Assembly: GCA_030704225.1 (NCBI GenBank)
Contig: CP131915.1
Location: 1,736,001 to 1,800,000 of the forward strand
DNA: 64,000 nt
Source: Kosakonia sp. H02
Lineage (GTDB): Bacteria; Pseudomonadota; Gammaproteobacteria; Enterobacterales; Enterobacteriaceae
Direction: 5' to 3'
Part shown: positions 21,472-30,424 of the stretch, one piece after another
Position numbering within the stretch: position 1 is the stretch's first letter
How the letters are laid out: each line of letters begins with the position of its first letter
Program-made: the position numbers and the translations under genes
Notes under the pieces: generated by a model
Database searches by the model: none
The model's input: the letters and a program-made list of their open reading frames with translations, nothing else
Told to the model about the DNA's origin: nothing

Positions 21472-23754
21472 TTACATGGTCTGCGTGAAAGTACGGGTAA
21501 TAACGTCCTGCTGCTGTTCTTTAGTCAGGGAGTTAAAGCGTACTGCATAACCGGAAACACGGATGGTCAGCTGCGGATATTTTTCCGGGTTTTCCATCGC
21601 GTCGAGCAGCATTTCGCGGTTCATCACGTTTACGTTCAGATGCTGACCACCTTCGATGGACGCTTCATGGTGGAAGTAACCATCCATCAGGCCAGCCAGG
21701 TTGGTTTTACGCACTTCGTCGTCTTTACCCAACGCATTCGGAACGATAGAGAAGGTGTAAGAAATACCATCTTTAGCGTAAGCAAACGGCAGTTTAGCCA
21801 CGGAGGTCAGAGAGGCAACAGCACCTTTCTGGTCACGGCCGTGCATCGGGTTAGCGCCCGGTCCGAACGGCGCACCAGCGCGACGGCCATCCGGAGTGTT
21901 ACCGGTTTTCTTACCATACACAACGTTAGACGTGATGGTCAGAACAGACTGCGTCGGGATAGCGTTGCGGTAGGTATTCAGTTTCTGAATTTTCTTCATG
22001 AAACGTTCAACCAGGTCAACGGCCAGGTCATCAACACGCGCGTCGTTGTTACCAAACTGCGGGTATTCGCCTTCGATTTCGAAGTCGATAGCCAGACCGT
22101 CTTCATCACGAATCGGTTTAACTTTCGCGTATTTGATAGCAGACAGGGAGTCAGCCGCTACGGACAGACCAGCAATACCGCAAGCCATGGTACGGATAAC
22201 GTCGCGATCGTGCAGCGCCATCAGAGAAGCTTCGTAGCTGTATTTGTCGTGCATGTAGTGGATAACGTTCAGCGCGGTGACATACTGTTTAGCCAGCCAG
22301 TCCATGAAGTGATCCATACGATCCATTACTTCGTCGAACTTCAGCACGTCGCCTTTGATTGGTTCAGATTTCGGACCAACCTGCATTTTCAGTTTTTCAT
22401 CAACGCCGCCGTTGATTGCATACAGCATGGTTTTCGCCAGGTTAGCGCGAGCACCGAAGAACTGCATTTGTTTACCAACCACCATCGGACTTACGCAGCA
22501 AGCAATGGCGTAGTCGTCGTTGTTGAAGTCAGGACGCATCAGGTCATCGTTCTCATATTGCAGAGAAGAGGTATCGATGGAGACTTTTGCAGCGAATTTT
22601 TTGAAGTTCAGCGGCAGTTTTTCAGACCACAGAATAGTGATGTTCGGTTCCGGAGACGGGCCCATGGTGTACAGGGTGTTCAGGAAACGGAAGCTGTTTT
22701 TGGAAACCAGCGTACGACCGTCAACGCCCATACCACCGATGGATTCGGTTGCCCAAATCGGGTCACCAGAGAACAGTTCATCATACTCAGGGGTACGCAG
22801 GAAGCGGACCATACGCAGTTTCATGACCAGGTGGTCAATCATTTCCTGTGCGTCTTGTTCAGTGATTTTGCCTGCTTTCAGGTCACGTTCGATGTACACG
22901 TCCAGGAAGGTGGATACGCGACCGAAGGACATGGCAGCGCCGTTCTGAGATTTAACAGCGGCCAGGTAGCCGAAGTAGGTCCACTGAATCGCTTCCTGAG
23001 CGGTGGTTGCCGGGCCAGAGATATCGCAGCCATATTTCGCCGCCATCTCTTTGATCTGACCCAGAGCGCGATGCTGTTCAGCAATTTCTTCGCGCAGACG
23101 GATAGTCGCTTCCAGATTCACGCCATTTTCCAGATCTGATTGCAGAGACTGGAACTGGGCATATTTGTCTTTCATCAGGAAGTCGATACCGTACAGCGCA
23201 ACACGACGGTAGTCACCGATAATACGGCCACGGCCGTAAGCATCCGGCAGACCGGTCAGAACACCGGATTTACGGCAGTTCAGAATGTCTTTGGTGTAAA
23301 CATCGAATACGCCCTGGTTGTGGGTTTTACGGTATTCGGTGAAGATTTTTTTAAGAGCAGGATCCAGTTCGCGGTTATACGCTTTGCAAGAACCTTCAAC
23401 CATTTTGATGCCGCCGAACGGGATGATAGCGCGTTTCAGCGGAGCTTCAGTTTGCAGACCAACGATTTTCTCAAGCTGTTTGTTAATGTAGCCAGCGTCA
23501 TGAGAAGTGATGGTGGAGGCAACGGAGGTGTCGAAATCAACTGGCGCGTGAGTGCGGTTTTCCAGTTTAACGCCTTCCATGACTTTGTCCCACAGCTTGG
23601 TGGTCGCGTCAGTAGCGCCAGCCAGGAAGGACTCGTCGCCTTCATACGGGGTGTAGTTTTTCTGGATAAAGTCACGTACGTTTACTGCGTTTTGCCAATC
23701 GCCTTTAGTAAAACCTTCCCAGGCTGTGGCTAATTTTTCGTTAAGCTCGGACAT
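21472..23754 (-). CDS. pflB: Formate C-acetyltransferase (pyruvate formate-lyase)
   Basis: Glycyl-radical enzyme converting pyruvate and CoA to acetyl-CoA and formate in anaerobic growth, 760 residues as in E. coli. The adjacent catalytic cysteines lie in AIACCVSPMVVG (about 419-420) and the glycyl-radical site in RVSGYAVRF (about 735). AAGGTAGGTG precedes the ATG. It follows focA by 51 bases in one operon. Codon use is strongly biased, as expected of an abundant protein, which leaves long meaningless open frames on the other strand. Confidence 0.99.
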   Translation of the reverse strand: MSELNEKLATAWEGFTKGDWQNAVNVRDFIQKNYTPYEGDESFLAGATDATTKLWDKVMEGVKLENRTHAPVDFDTSVASTITSHDAGYINKQLEKIVGLQTEAPLKRAIIPFGGIKMVEGSCKAYNRELDPALKKIFTEYRKTHNQGVFDVYTKDILNCRKSGVLTGLPDAYGRGRIIGDYRRVALYGIDFLMKDKYAQFQSLQSDLENGVNLEATIRLREEIAEQHRALGQIKEMAAKYGCDISGPATTAQEAIQWTYFGYLAAVKSQNGAAMSFGRVSTFLDVYIERDLKAGKITEQDAQEMIDHLVMKLRMVRFLRTPEYDELFSGDPIWATESIGGMGVDGRTLVSKNSFRFLNTLYTMGPSPEPNITILWSEKLPLNFKKFAAKVSIDTSSLQYENDDLMRPDFNNDDYAIACCVSPMVVGKQMQFFGARANLAKTMLYAINGGVDEKLKMQVGPKSEPIKGDVLKFDEVMDRMDHFMDWLAKQYVTALNVIHYMHDKYSYEASLMALHDRDVIRTMACGIAGLSVAADSLSAIKYAKVKPIRDEDGLAIDFEIEGEYPQFGNNDARVDDLAVDLVERFMKKIQKLNTYRNAIPTQSVLTITSNVVYGKKTGNTPDGRRAGAPFGPGANPMHGRDQKGAVASLTSVAKLPFAYAKDGISYTFSIVPNALGKDDEVRKTNLAGLMDGYFHHEASIEGGQHLNVNVMNREMLLDAMENPEKYPQLTIRVSGYAVRFNSLTKEQQQDVITRTFTQTM

Positions 23755-23805
23755 GTAACACCTACCTTCTTAAGTGGATTTTTTATTTACTGCCTGGAAC
23801 AACCA

Positions 23806-24663
23806 TTAATGATGATCGTTGCCACGCAGGTAAATGACCCAGTATGTCAACCCGACCAATAAGCCTCCACCAATGATGTTCCCGATTGTTACGGGGATCA
23901 GGTTATCAGTGATGAAATTCATAATGGTCAGGTGAGAAAAACTTTCCGGGCTGGAACCGATTGCGGTCCAGAACTCCGGGCTCGCAAAGTCGCGAATTAC
24001 GATACCCATCGGGATCATGAACATGTTCGCAATGCTGTGCTCAAAACCGCTGGCGACAAACATCGCAACCGGCAGCACCATGATCATCGCTTTGTCCATT
24101 AAGCTGCGGCCGGAATAACTCATCCACACAGCCATGCAGACCATCAGGTTCGCCAGAATACCCAGCGCAACAGCTTCGATGAACGTATGGTGTACCTTGT
24201 GATCTGCGGTCTGGAGAACATTTAAGCCCCATCCGCCGTTGGCGACCATATGCTCGCCGGACAACCACATTAATAAGACAAAGAGCAGTGCGCCCACCAG
24301 GTTGCCGAAATAGACGTTGAGCCAGTTACGGGCCAATTGACCCCAGGTGATCCGCCCGCTGGCTTTCGCCACTACAATCAGCACGGTCGACGTGAAGAGA
24401 TCTGCACCGCAAATGATGCAAAGAATTAGGCCAAGTGAGAAACAGATACCACCGATCAGTTTAGCAATACCATACGGCATCGTCGCAGTACCGGTCGTGG
24501 CAGTGATATAGAAAACGAAAGCAATGGAGATAAACACACCGGCGGTGATCGCCAGGTAAAAAGTCTTCAGCGGATGTTTAGTCGCTTTATAGACACCAGC
24601 TTCTTCGGCAACTTTTGCCATCTCAGCTGGAAGTATAAGATCAAAAGGGTTGTCAGCTTTCAC
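23806..24663 (-). CDS. focA: Formate channel FocA
   Basis: Pentameric inner-membrane formate/formic acid channel of the formate-nitrite transporter family, 285 residues with six hydrophobic helices. Family motifs include KATKHPLKTFYLAITAGVFI, LFTSTVLIVVAKASGRITWG and FVASGFEHSIANMF. The start is GTG at 24663 (VKADNPFDLI), matching the E. coli N-terminus and preceded by AGAGAG; the longer frame to 24783 runs into the promoter region. First gene of focA-pflB. Confidence 0.97.
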   Translation of the reverse strand: MKADNPFDLILPAEMAKVAEEAGVYKATKHPLKTFYLAITAGVFISIAFVFYITATTGTATMPYGIAKLIGGICFSLGLILCIICGADLFTSTVLIVVAKASGRITWGQLARNWLNVYFGNLVGALLFVLLMWLSGEHMVANGGWGLNVLQTADHKVHHTFIEAVALGILANLMVCMAVWMSYSGRSLMDKAMIMVLPVAMFVASGFEHSIANMFMIPMGIVIRDFASPEFWTAIGSSPESFSHLTIMNFITDNLIPVTIGNIIGGGLLVGLTYWVIYLRGNDHH

Positions 24664-24723
24664 ACTAACTCTCTCTTTATTAAGTCGGCGACGAGATACT
24701 AACAAAGCATTATAGAAGAGAAT

Positions 24724-24737
24724 TTGATATGGATCAT
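24724..24737 (-). promoter_or_regulatory. FNR box of focA-pflB
   Basis: TTGATATGGATCAT matches the FNR consensus TTGAT-N4-ATCAA at 9 of 10 positions and lies 61 bases from the focA start. Confidence 0.8.
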
Positions 24738-24873
24738 ATCTCGCCTGGCTTATAGGACCGCAAAGCGTATGGTTTTTCGGCAAATGCGGAGTAACTTGTT
24801 GATTATCTAAATAAAAATAAAGTTTAAAAGTTATAAAATGATTTGAATAATTTTAAGCGATCTCCCAAACAGC

Positions 24874-24883
24874 AGTTAATTAA
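24874..24883. promoter_or_regulatory. ArcA-P box upstream of focA
   Basis: AGTTAATTAA is a perfect match to the ArcA-P consensus (A/T)GTTAATTA(A/T). It is about 210 bases upstream of the focA start, in line with long-range ArcA control of pfl in E. coli. Confidence 0.65.
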
Positions 24884-24990
24884 AATGGGGTAATTGCCAT
24901 AAAAAGTAACAAAATAAGATATGTGACGAAAATAATATTTACCCACATTTAACTTAATTATTACATCAGGCATTCATTGCCTAAATATAA

Positions 24991-25017
24991 TAAAAAAGGG
25001 GCAATGAAATTGCCCCG
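24991..25017 (-). terminator. Terminator of ycaO
   Basis: GGGGCAAT-TTC-ATTGCCCC followed by TTTTTTA on the minus strand, 53 bases past the ycaO stop. Confidence 0.92.
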
Positions 25018-25069
25018 TAATATAGCGTAGACCTGAGATTAAGCCTACCTCTTGTCGTGTTATTTATCG

Positions 25070-26830
25070 TTACTTATCCCAGTAAGCGACTTTCGCACGT
25101 TGTAATTTTTCGTAAGCGGCTAACAAAGATTGATGTGCCGGAAACGCCTGCAATGTTCCGTCGGCGGGTTGCAAACCATAGAATGGCGCTTCGCCGCTGA
25201 GCGCGGCGCTTGCTGCTTCCACCGCCTGTGCGCCATACATGCGCACAAAAGCGTTGAGATATTGCAGCGGCTCGCGTTCCTCTTCCAGCGCCAGCAGGAG
25301 TAAGGTTTGCAGGCAACGGTAGTAGTTTGCGCGTTCCGCACTGAAGATAGAGGCGTTGAATTCGATAGTCCATTCGGTCCAGGCGAGCGCCTGATCGAGA
25401 TCGCCACCGGCCAGCGCCAGCATCGCTTTCAACTCGCCAATACGCAGGGTGTACCAGCCGTTATCTTTGCCGGTCGCCAGCCCCAGCAGCTCGCGCACGC
25501 GGGTAAAGTCGTCGTGACCTTCATCATCCAGTTGCGCAATCAGATTGAGGTAATCTTCTCTCTCCCACTCACTGCCCGGCAGAGAGAGGAGGGTTTCCCG
25601 CAGATGGCTGCCCATGGCGTTATTTGCCAGCCACAAATCTTCCGCCGGATAGATATCAGACATGCCCGGCACCAGAATACGGCAGGCATAGACGCCCAGA
25701 TGCTCGTAATCGGCGATATACACTTCTTTATCTTCTGCCTGGAAGATGCTCATCAGCGTGGCGAACTCTTCTTCTGTCGTGCCCGCAAAGCTCCAGTCAA
25801 CAAACGGATAATCGGCGTCCTGCTTGAAGAGATCCCAGGAGATCAAACCGCTTGAGTCGATGAAGTGCGTTTCGAGGTTCGCATGTTCCGCCACTTCTTC
25901 GTCATCAAAGGTCGGTGGCGTAAAGACATCCAGATCTTTCAGGCTGCGGCCCTGCAACAGCTCGGTCACGGTACGCTCCAGCGCCACGCCGAAGTCCGGG
26001 TGTGCGCCAAAAGAGGCGAAGCACGTACCGTTTGCCGGGTTGAACAACACCACGCAGATAACCGGGTATTTACCGCCCAGCGAGCCGTCGTAAGCGAAGA
26101 TTGGGAAACCTTCAGCTTCCAGTTTGGCAATGGCTTCAACCACGCCCGGATAGCGCGCCAGCACTGCTTGCGGGATCTCCGGCAGGCTGATGCTCTCTGC
26201 GATAATGCGGTTTTTAATGTGACGTTCGAAAACTTCAGACAACCCTTGCACACGCGCTTCATTGCGGGTGTTACCGGCGGACATGCCGTTGGAGACATAC
26301 AGGTTGCCGACGATATTCATCGGAATATACACCGTCTGCTCATCAGACTGGCGGGTGAACGGCAGGGCGCAGATGCCGCGTTCTTCGTTGCCGGATTGCA
26401 AATCAATCAGCATACCGGCGGCCAGTTCGTTTTCTGGATCGTAGTACGCACGCAAACGCGCATCGAGAATGCCTTCCGGCAGAGAGTCATCCTCCGGCAG
26501 CGGGAACCACTTCTCATTGGGATAATGAACAAACGGCCCCTGTGCGATAGCGTCGCCCAGCCAGAAGTCAGCAAAGAAGTAGTTAGTGGAAAGACGCTCG
26601 AAGTATTCACCTAACGCGGAGGCCAGTGCGGCTTTTTTCGTTGCGCCTTTGCCGTTGGTAAAGCACAGCGCGCACTCTTTATCGCGAATATGCACAGACC
26701 AGACGTTCGGCACAGGATTTAGCCAGGAGGCTTCTTCGATAGTAAAACCAAGATCGGTGAGCTTTTGCTGGAAGCGGGCGATGGAATCTTCCAGCGCGGC
26801 ATCTTTGCCGGGAATAAATGTTTGAGTCAT
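25070..26830 (-). CDS. ycaO: YcaO, ribosomal protein S12 methylthiotransferase accessory factor
   Basis: Founding member of the YcaO superfamily of ATP-dependent enzymes. In E. coli it assists RimO-dependent beta-methylthiolation of ribosomal protein S12 (established); related enzymes form azolines in peptide natural products. It has 586 residues, matching E. coli. The N-terminal YcaO domain (about 1-400) contains TNGKGATKKAALASALGEYFERLS and EARVQGLSEVFERHIKNRI, the ATP/Mg-binding blocks. The C-terminal part (about 400-586) is helical and TPR-like. The start at 26830 is chosen by homology (MTQTFIPGKD); the ribosome site is weak. No precursor peptide or dehydrogenase gene is beside it, so a natural-product role is unlikely. 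Divergent from ycaP. Confidence 0.95.
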   Translation of the reverse strand: MTQTFIPGKDAALEDSIARFQQKLTDLGFTIEEASWLNPVPNVWSVHIRDKECALCFTNGKGATKKAALASALGEYFERLSTNYFFADFWLGDAIAQGPFVHYPNEKWFPLPEDDSLPEGILDARLRAYYDPENELAAGMLIDLQSGNEERGICALPFTRQSDEQTVYIPMNIVGNLYVSNGMSAGNTRNEARVQGLSEVFERHIKNRIIAESISLPEIPQAVLARYPGVVEAIAKLEAEGFPIFAYDGSLGGKYPVICVVLFNPANGTCFASFGAHPDFGVALERTVTELLQGRSLKDLDVFTPPTFDDEEVAEHANLETHFIDSSGLISWDLFKQDADYPFVDWSFAGTTEEEFATLMSIFQAEDKEVYIADYEHLGVYACRILVPGMSDIYPAEDLWLANNAMGSHLRETLLSLPGSEWEREDYLNLIAQLDDEGHDDFTRVRELLGLATGKDNGWYTLRIGELKAMLALAGGDLDQALAWTEWTIEFNASIFSAERANYYRCLQTLLLLALEEEREPLQYLNAFVRMYGAQAVEAASAALSGEAPFYGLQPADGTLQAFPAHQSLLAAYEKLQRAKVAYWDK

Positions 26831-26967
26831 GGCAGTCACTTTTTTCGTACGTAAAGCGCGCAATGATACGGGTTTTAGGTGACTGGCGCTATCTTCCACC
26901 CTTGCCGGGCGAAAATAAAACTTCTGGCTATGCTTAATGTGAGTAACTCACTGTTAAGGCATTAAAA

Positions 26968-27660
26968 ATGAAAGCGTTTGACCTGCATCGTATGGCGCTT
27001 GACAAGGTCCCACTGGATTTCTTGTGGGAAGTCTCGCTACGTAGCCTGTATACCTTCGTCCTGGTCTTCCTGTTTCTCAAAATCACCGGCCGGCGCGGTG
27101 TACGGCAGATGTCGCTGTTTGAGGTATTGATTATTCTGACATTAGGGTCAGCGGCAGGGGATGTGGCGTTTTATGATGATGTTCCGATGCTGCCGGTGCT
27201 GGTGGTTTTCATTACGCTGGCATTACTTTACCGCCTGGTAATGTGGCTGATGTCCCATAGCGAAAAGCTCGAAGATTTACTGGAAGGCAAACCGGTGGTC
27301 ATTGTGCAGGACGGCGAGCTGGCATGGGAAAAATTGCATGAAGAGAACCTGACTGAATTCGAGTTTTTTATGGAGCTGCGCACAAATGGGGTCGAACAGT
27401 TAGGGCAAGTCCGGCTGGCGATTATGGAAACCAACGGGCAGCTTAGCGTGTATTACTTTACCGATGAGGAAGTCAAACCCGGCCTGTGTATTTTGCCGGA
27501 AGGCTGTAGCGAGCGGTTCACTGAAGTCCCCGAAGAAGGGAATTACGTGTGTGTACGGTGCAGTAAAATTGTCATGTTGCATGTCGGCGAAGAGAAAGCC
27601 TGTCCGCGCTGTGGAAATCCGGAATGGTCGAAGGCCAGCAGGGCAATTCGCGTGACATAA
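26968..27660 (+). CDS. ycaP: DUF421 inner-membrane protein YcaP
   Basis: Function unknown. It has 230 residues, as in E. coli YcaP. Two or three hydrophobic segments occupy about 20-90 (SLYTFVLVFLFLKITGRRGVRQ, then a segment after AGDVAFYDD). A soluble DUF421 domain with FEFFMELRTNGVEQLGQVRLA follows. The C-terminus ends in a CxxC...CxxC zinc ribbon (CVRCSKIV, CPRCGNPEW). It is divergent from ycaO with 137 bases between them and precedes serC. Confidence 0.93.
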   Translation: MKAFDLHRMALDKVPLDFLWEVSLRSLYTFVLVFLFLKITGRRGVRQMSLFEVLIILTLGSAAGDVAFYDDVPMLPVLVVFITLALLYRLVMWLMSHSEKLEDLLEGKPVVIVQDGELAWEKLHEENLTEFEFFMELRTNGVEQLGQVRLAIMETNGQLSVYYFTDEEVKPGLCILPEGCSERFTEVPEEGNYVCVRCSKIVMLHVGEEKACPRCGNPEWSKASRAIRVT

Positions 27661-27706
27661 CAGGGTTTTTATCGGGTCTGCTTTCGCCAGACAAAACATT
27701 CTGCTA

Positions 27707-27722
27707 TGTGATATAGTGCACA
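27707..27722 (+). promoter_or_regulatory. CRP site upstream of serC
   Basis: TGTGATATAGTGCACA matches TGTGA-N6-TCACA at 9 of 10 informative positions and lies about 100 bases before serC. CRP repression and Lrp activation of serC-aroA are known in E. coli. Confidence 0.6.
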
Positions 27723-27822
27723 ACTTTCCCCCACCTCCGATTACCCGTTGCGGCGCGTGGCGCTCAATGATAAAACCGATGTCACAGGAATAACTTATTG
27801 CTTTATAGCGTGGTGAGGGGAA

Positions 27823-28908
27823 ATGACTCAGGTCTTCAATTTTAGTTCTGGCCCGGCAGTATTACCGGCGGATGTGCTCAAACAGGCGCAACAGGAATTA
27901 CGCGACTGGCAAGGTCTTGGTACGTCGGTGATGGAAATCAGCCACCGTGGCAAAGAGTTTATCCAGGTGGCGGAAGAGGCAGAAAAGGATTTTCGTGAAC
28001 TGCTGAATATTCCCTCCAACTATAAGGTTTTGTTCTGTCACGGTGGCGGTCGCGGCCAGTTTGCAGGCGTACCGCTGAACCTGCTGGGCGATAAAACCAC
28101 TGCCGATTACGTTGATGCTGGCTACTGGGCCGCCAGCGCGGTGAAAGAAGCGAAAAAATATTGCACACCCAATGTGATCGACGCCAAAACCACCGTTGAC
28201 GGCCTGCGCGCGGTAAAACCGATGCATGACTGGCAACTAAGCGACAATGCTGCTTATTTGCATTACTGCCCGAACGAAACCATCGACGGGATCGCCATCG
28301 ACGAAACCCCGGATTTTGGCGATACGATCGTGGCCGCCGATTTCTCTTCAACGATTCTCTCTCGCCCCATTGATGTCAGCCGTTTTGGTGTTATCTACGC
28401 TGGTGCGCAGAAAAACATCGGCCCGGCGGGGCTGACGCTGGTCATTGTCCGTGAAGATCTGCTTGGCAAAGCGCATCAGGCTTGCCCGTCAATTCTTGAC
28501 TACACCGTACTCAATGAAAATGACTCAATGTTCAATACGCCGCCAACTTTTGCCTGGTATCTCTCAGGCCTGGTCTTTAAATGGCTGAAAAAACAGGGCG
28601 GCGTGGCCGCAATGGATGCTATCAACCAACAAAAAGCCGATTTGCTGTATGGCGTTATCGACCGCAGCGATTTCTATCGCAATGATGTGGCGAAGGCCAA
28701 CCGCTCCCGTATGAACGTGCCTTTCCAACTGGCGGACAGCGCGCTGGATAAAGTTTTCCTGGAAGAGTCTTTCGCCGCCGGGCTGCACGCGCTGAAAGGC
28801 CATCGTGTGGTGGGTGGTATGCGCGCCTCTATTTATAATGCAATGCCGCTGGCTGGCGTACAGGCGCTGACCGACTTTATGGTGGACTTCGAGCGCCGTC
28901 ACGGCTAA
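27823..28908 (+). CDS. serC: Phosphoserine aminotransferase
   Basis: PLP enzyme for serine and pyridoxal phosphate synthesis, converting 3-phosphohydroxypyruvate to phosphoserine. It has 361 residues (E. coli 362). The N-terminal FNFSSGPAVLP and the Schiff-base lysine segment YAGAQKNIGPAGLTLV are present. GAGGGG precedes the ATG. It forms an operon with aroA 67 bases downstream. Confidence 0.98.
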   Translation: MTQVFNFSSGPAVLPADVLKQAQQELRDWQGLGTSVMEISHRGKEFIQVAEEAEKDFRELLNIPSNYKVLFCHGGGRGQFAGVPLNLLGDKTTADYVDAGYWAASAVKEAKKYCTPNVIDAKTTVDGLRAVKPMHDWQLSDNAAYLHYCPNETIDGIAIDETPDFGDTIVAADFSSTILSRPIDVSRFGVIYAGAQKNIGPAGLTLVIVREDLLGKAHQACPSILDYTVLNENDSMFNTPPTFAWYLSGLVFKWLKKQGGVAAMDAINQQKADLLYGVIDRSDFYRNDVAKANRSRMNVPFQLADSALDKVFLEESFAAGLHALKGHRVVGGMRASIYNAMPLAGVQALTDFMVDFERRHG

Positions 28909-28924
28909 TAACCTGGTCGATACT

Positions 28925-28950
28925 CCCCGCAGTTGGACTGCGGGGTTTTA
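28925..28950 (+). terminator. Intercistronic terminator or attenuator between serC and aroA
   Basis: CCCCGCAG-TTGGA-CTGCGGGG followed by TTTTATTTT is a full rho-independent terminator in the middle of the serC-aroA operon. Partial read-through would lower aroA relative to serC. Confidence 0.85.
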
Positions 28951-28975
28951 TTTTGTCTGTAGAGAGTGAAGTTTC

Positions 28976-30259
28976 ATGGAATCCCTGACGTTACAACCCA
29001 TCGCGCGGGTAGATGGCACCATCAATCTGCCTGGTTCGAAAAGTGTCTCAAACCGCGCCTTGCTGCTTGCCGCATTTGCTCGTGGTACGACCGTGCTGAC
29101 CAACTTGCTGGACAGCGACGATGTGCGCCATATGCTCAATGCCCTTAATGCGCTGGGAGTTCATTACACCTTATCCGCCGATCGCACCCGCTGCGAAGTG
29201 ATCGGCTTTGGCGGCCCACTGCAATCGGCGGAAAAACTCGAACTGTTTCTCGGCAACGCCGGAACGGCAATGCGTCCGCTGGCGGCTGCATTGTGCCTGG
29301 GCACAAATGATTTAGTGCTGACCGGTGAACCGCGCATGAAAGAGCGGCCGATTGGACATCTGGTCGACGCGCTGCGCCAGGGCGGGGCAAAAATCGATTA
29401 TCTTGAGCAGGAAAATTATCCGCCTCTGCGCCTGCGTGGTGGTTTCACTGGCGGTAATGTTAGCGTCGATGGCAGCGTTTCCAGCCAGTTCTTAACGGCA
29501 TTGCTGATGACCGCGCCGCTTGCACCGCAGGATACCGTAATTGCAATTAAAGGCGATTTGGTCTCTAAACCCTATATTGATATCACCTTGCACCTGATGA
29601 AAACATTCGGAGTTGAGGTCGAAAACCAGCAATACCAGCGTTTCGTTGTGCGCGGCGGCCAGCATTATCAGTCGCCTGGTCAGTATCTGGTGGAAGGCGA
29701 TGCCTCTTCAGCCTCTTATTTTCTTGCCGCTGCGGCAATTAAAGGTGGCACGGTGAAAGTGACAGGTATTGGCCGCAACAGTGTGCAGGGCGATATCCGT
29801 TTCGCTGATGTGCTGGAAAAAATGGGTGCGACGGTGGTCTGGGGTGATGACTATATTGCCTGTACGCGCGGCGAATTGAACGCTATTGATATGGATATGA
29901 ACCATATCCCGGATGCGGCAATGACTATCGCCACTGCGGCGCTGTTTGCCAAAGGCACCACGACGTTACGTAACATCTATAACTGGCGTGTGAAAGAGAC
30001 CGACCGTTTGTTCGCGATGGCGACTGAGTTGCGTAAAGTCGGCGCGACGGTGGAGGAGGGCGAGGATTTTATCCGCGTGACGCCACCGGCAAAATTACAG
30101 TTTGCCGACATTAGCACCTATAACGACCACCGTATGGCAATGTGCTTCTCGCTGGTGGCGCTGTCGGATACGCCGGTGACCATTCTCGACCCGAAATGTA
30201 CGGCAAAAACATTTCCAGATTATTTCGAACAATTAGCCCGCATTAGCACGCTGGCGTAA
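28976..30259 (+). CDS. aroA: 3-phosphoshikimate 1-carboxyvinyltransferase (EPSP synthase)
   Basis: Sixth step of the shikimate pathway, joining shikimate-3-phosphate and PEP. It has 427 residues, class I type. Signature blocks are LPGSKSVSNRALLLAA, LFLGNAGTAMRPLAAA, GDASSASYFLAAAAI and KETDRLFAMATELRKVG. The Gly-Asn-Ala-Gly-Thr-Ala-Met-Arg-Pro loop is the unmodified glyphosate-sensitive type. The ribosome site is weak (GTGAAG). E. coli has ycaL after aroA; here cmk is next. Confidence 0.98.
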   Translation: MESLTLQPIARVDGTINLPGSKSVSNRALLLAAFARGTTVLTNLLDSDDVRHMLNALNALGVHYTLSADRTRCEVIGFGGPLQSAEKLELFLGNAGTAMRPLAAALCLGTNDLVLTGEPRMKERPIGHLVDALRQGGAKIDYLEQENYPPLRLRGGFTGGNVSVDGSVSSQFLTALLMTAPLAPQDTVIAIKGDLVSKPYIDITLHLMKTFGVEVENQQYQRFVVRGGQHYQSPGQYLVEGDASSASYFLAAAAIKGGTVKVTGIGRNSVQGDIRFADVLEKMGATVVWGDDYIACTRGELNAIDMDMNHIPDAAMTIATAALFAKGTTTLRNIYNWRVKETDRLFAMATELRKVGATVEEGEDFIRVTPPAKLQFADISTYNDHRMAMCFSLVALSDTPVTILDPKCTAKTFPDYFEQLARISTLA

Positions 30260-30271
30260 CCTGCTCTCTCC

Positions 30272-30293
30272 CGGGCTGGTGTAAATCAGCCCG
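30272..30293 (+). terminator. Possible terminator of aroA
   Basis: A 7-bp GC-rich stem (CGGGCTG with CAGCCCG) 12 bases past aroA; it has no real T tract, so the call is weak. Confidence 0.4.
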
Positions 30294-30375
30294 TCTCCCG
30301 CGCAATTATTCTACACTCAGCCTCATACTCTTCTGTTATTCGCACGCAACAGTAACCATCACGCGCTTTGGCGCG

Positions 30376-30381
30376 TATAAT
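30376..30381 (+). promoter_or_regulatory. -10 hexamer upstream of cmk
   Basis: Perfect TATAAT 44 bases before the cmk start, with no good -35 at 17 bases. It probably drives the cmk-rpsA unit. Confidence 0.5.
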
Positions 30382-30424
30382 GCGCGGCGTTTACGTAACG
30401 ATATGCCCCGATAAGGAGAAAAAG

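Larger units (their letters stand above)
24664..24990 (-). promoter_or_regulatory. focA-pflB regulatory region
   Basis: A long AT-rich non-coding region upstream of focA. It contains one FNR box and one ArcA box, listed separately, and several AT-rich -10-like hexamers. A minus-strand -10 candidate TAGTAT at 24701-24696 would give a start near 24689, which places the FNR box at -41.5, the class II activation distance. E. coli pfl has multiple promoters controlled by FNR and ArcA (established). Confidence 0.7.

Noticed and set aside
21640..23139. 499-codon open frame antisense to pflB
   Set aside because: Same cause as in rpsA: codon bias of an abundant protein. No ribosome site or protein motif supports it.
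25070..26830. ycaO as part of a peptide natural-product cluster
   Set aside because: No precursor peptide, dehydrogenase, partner cyclase or exporter is adjacent. The protein and neighbours match the housekeeping E. coli ycaO.
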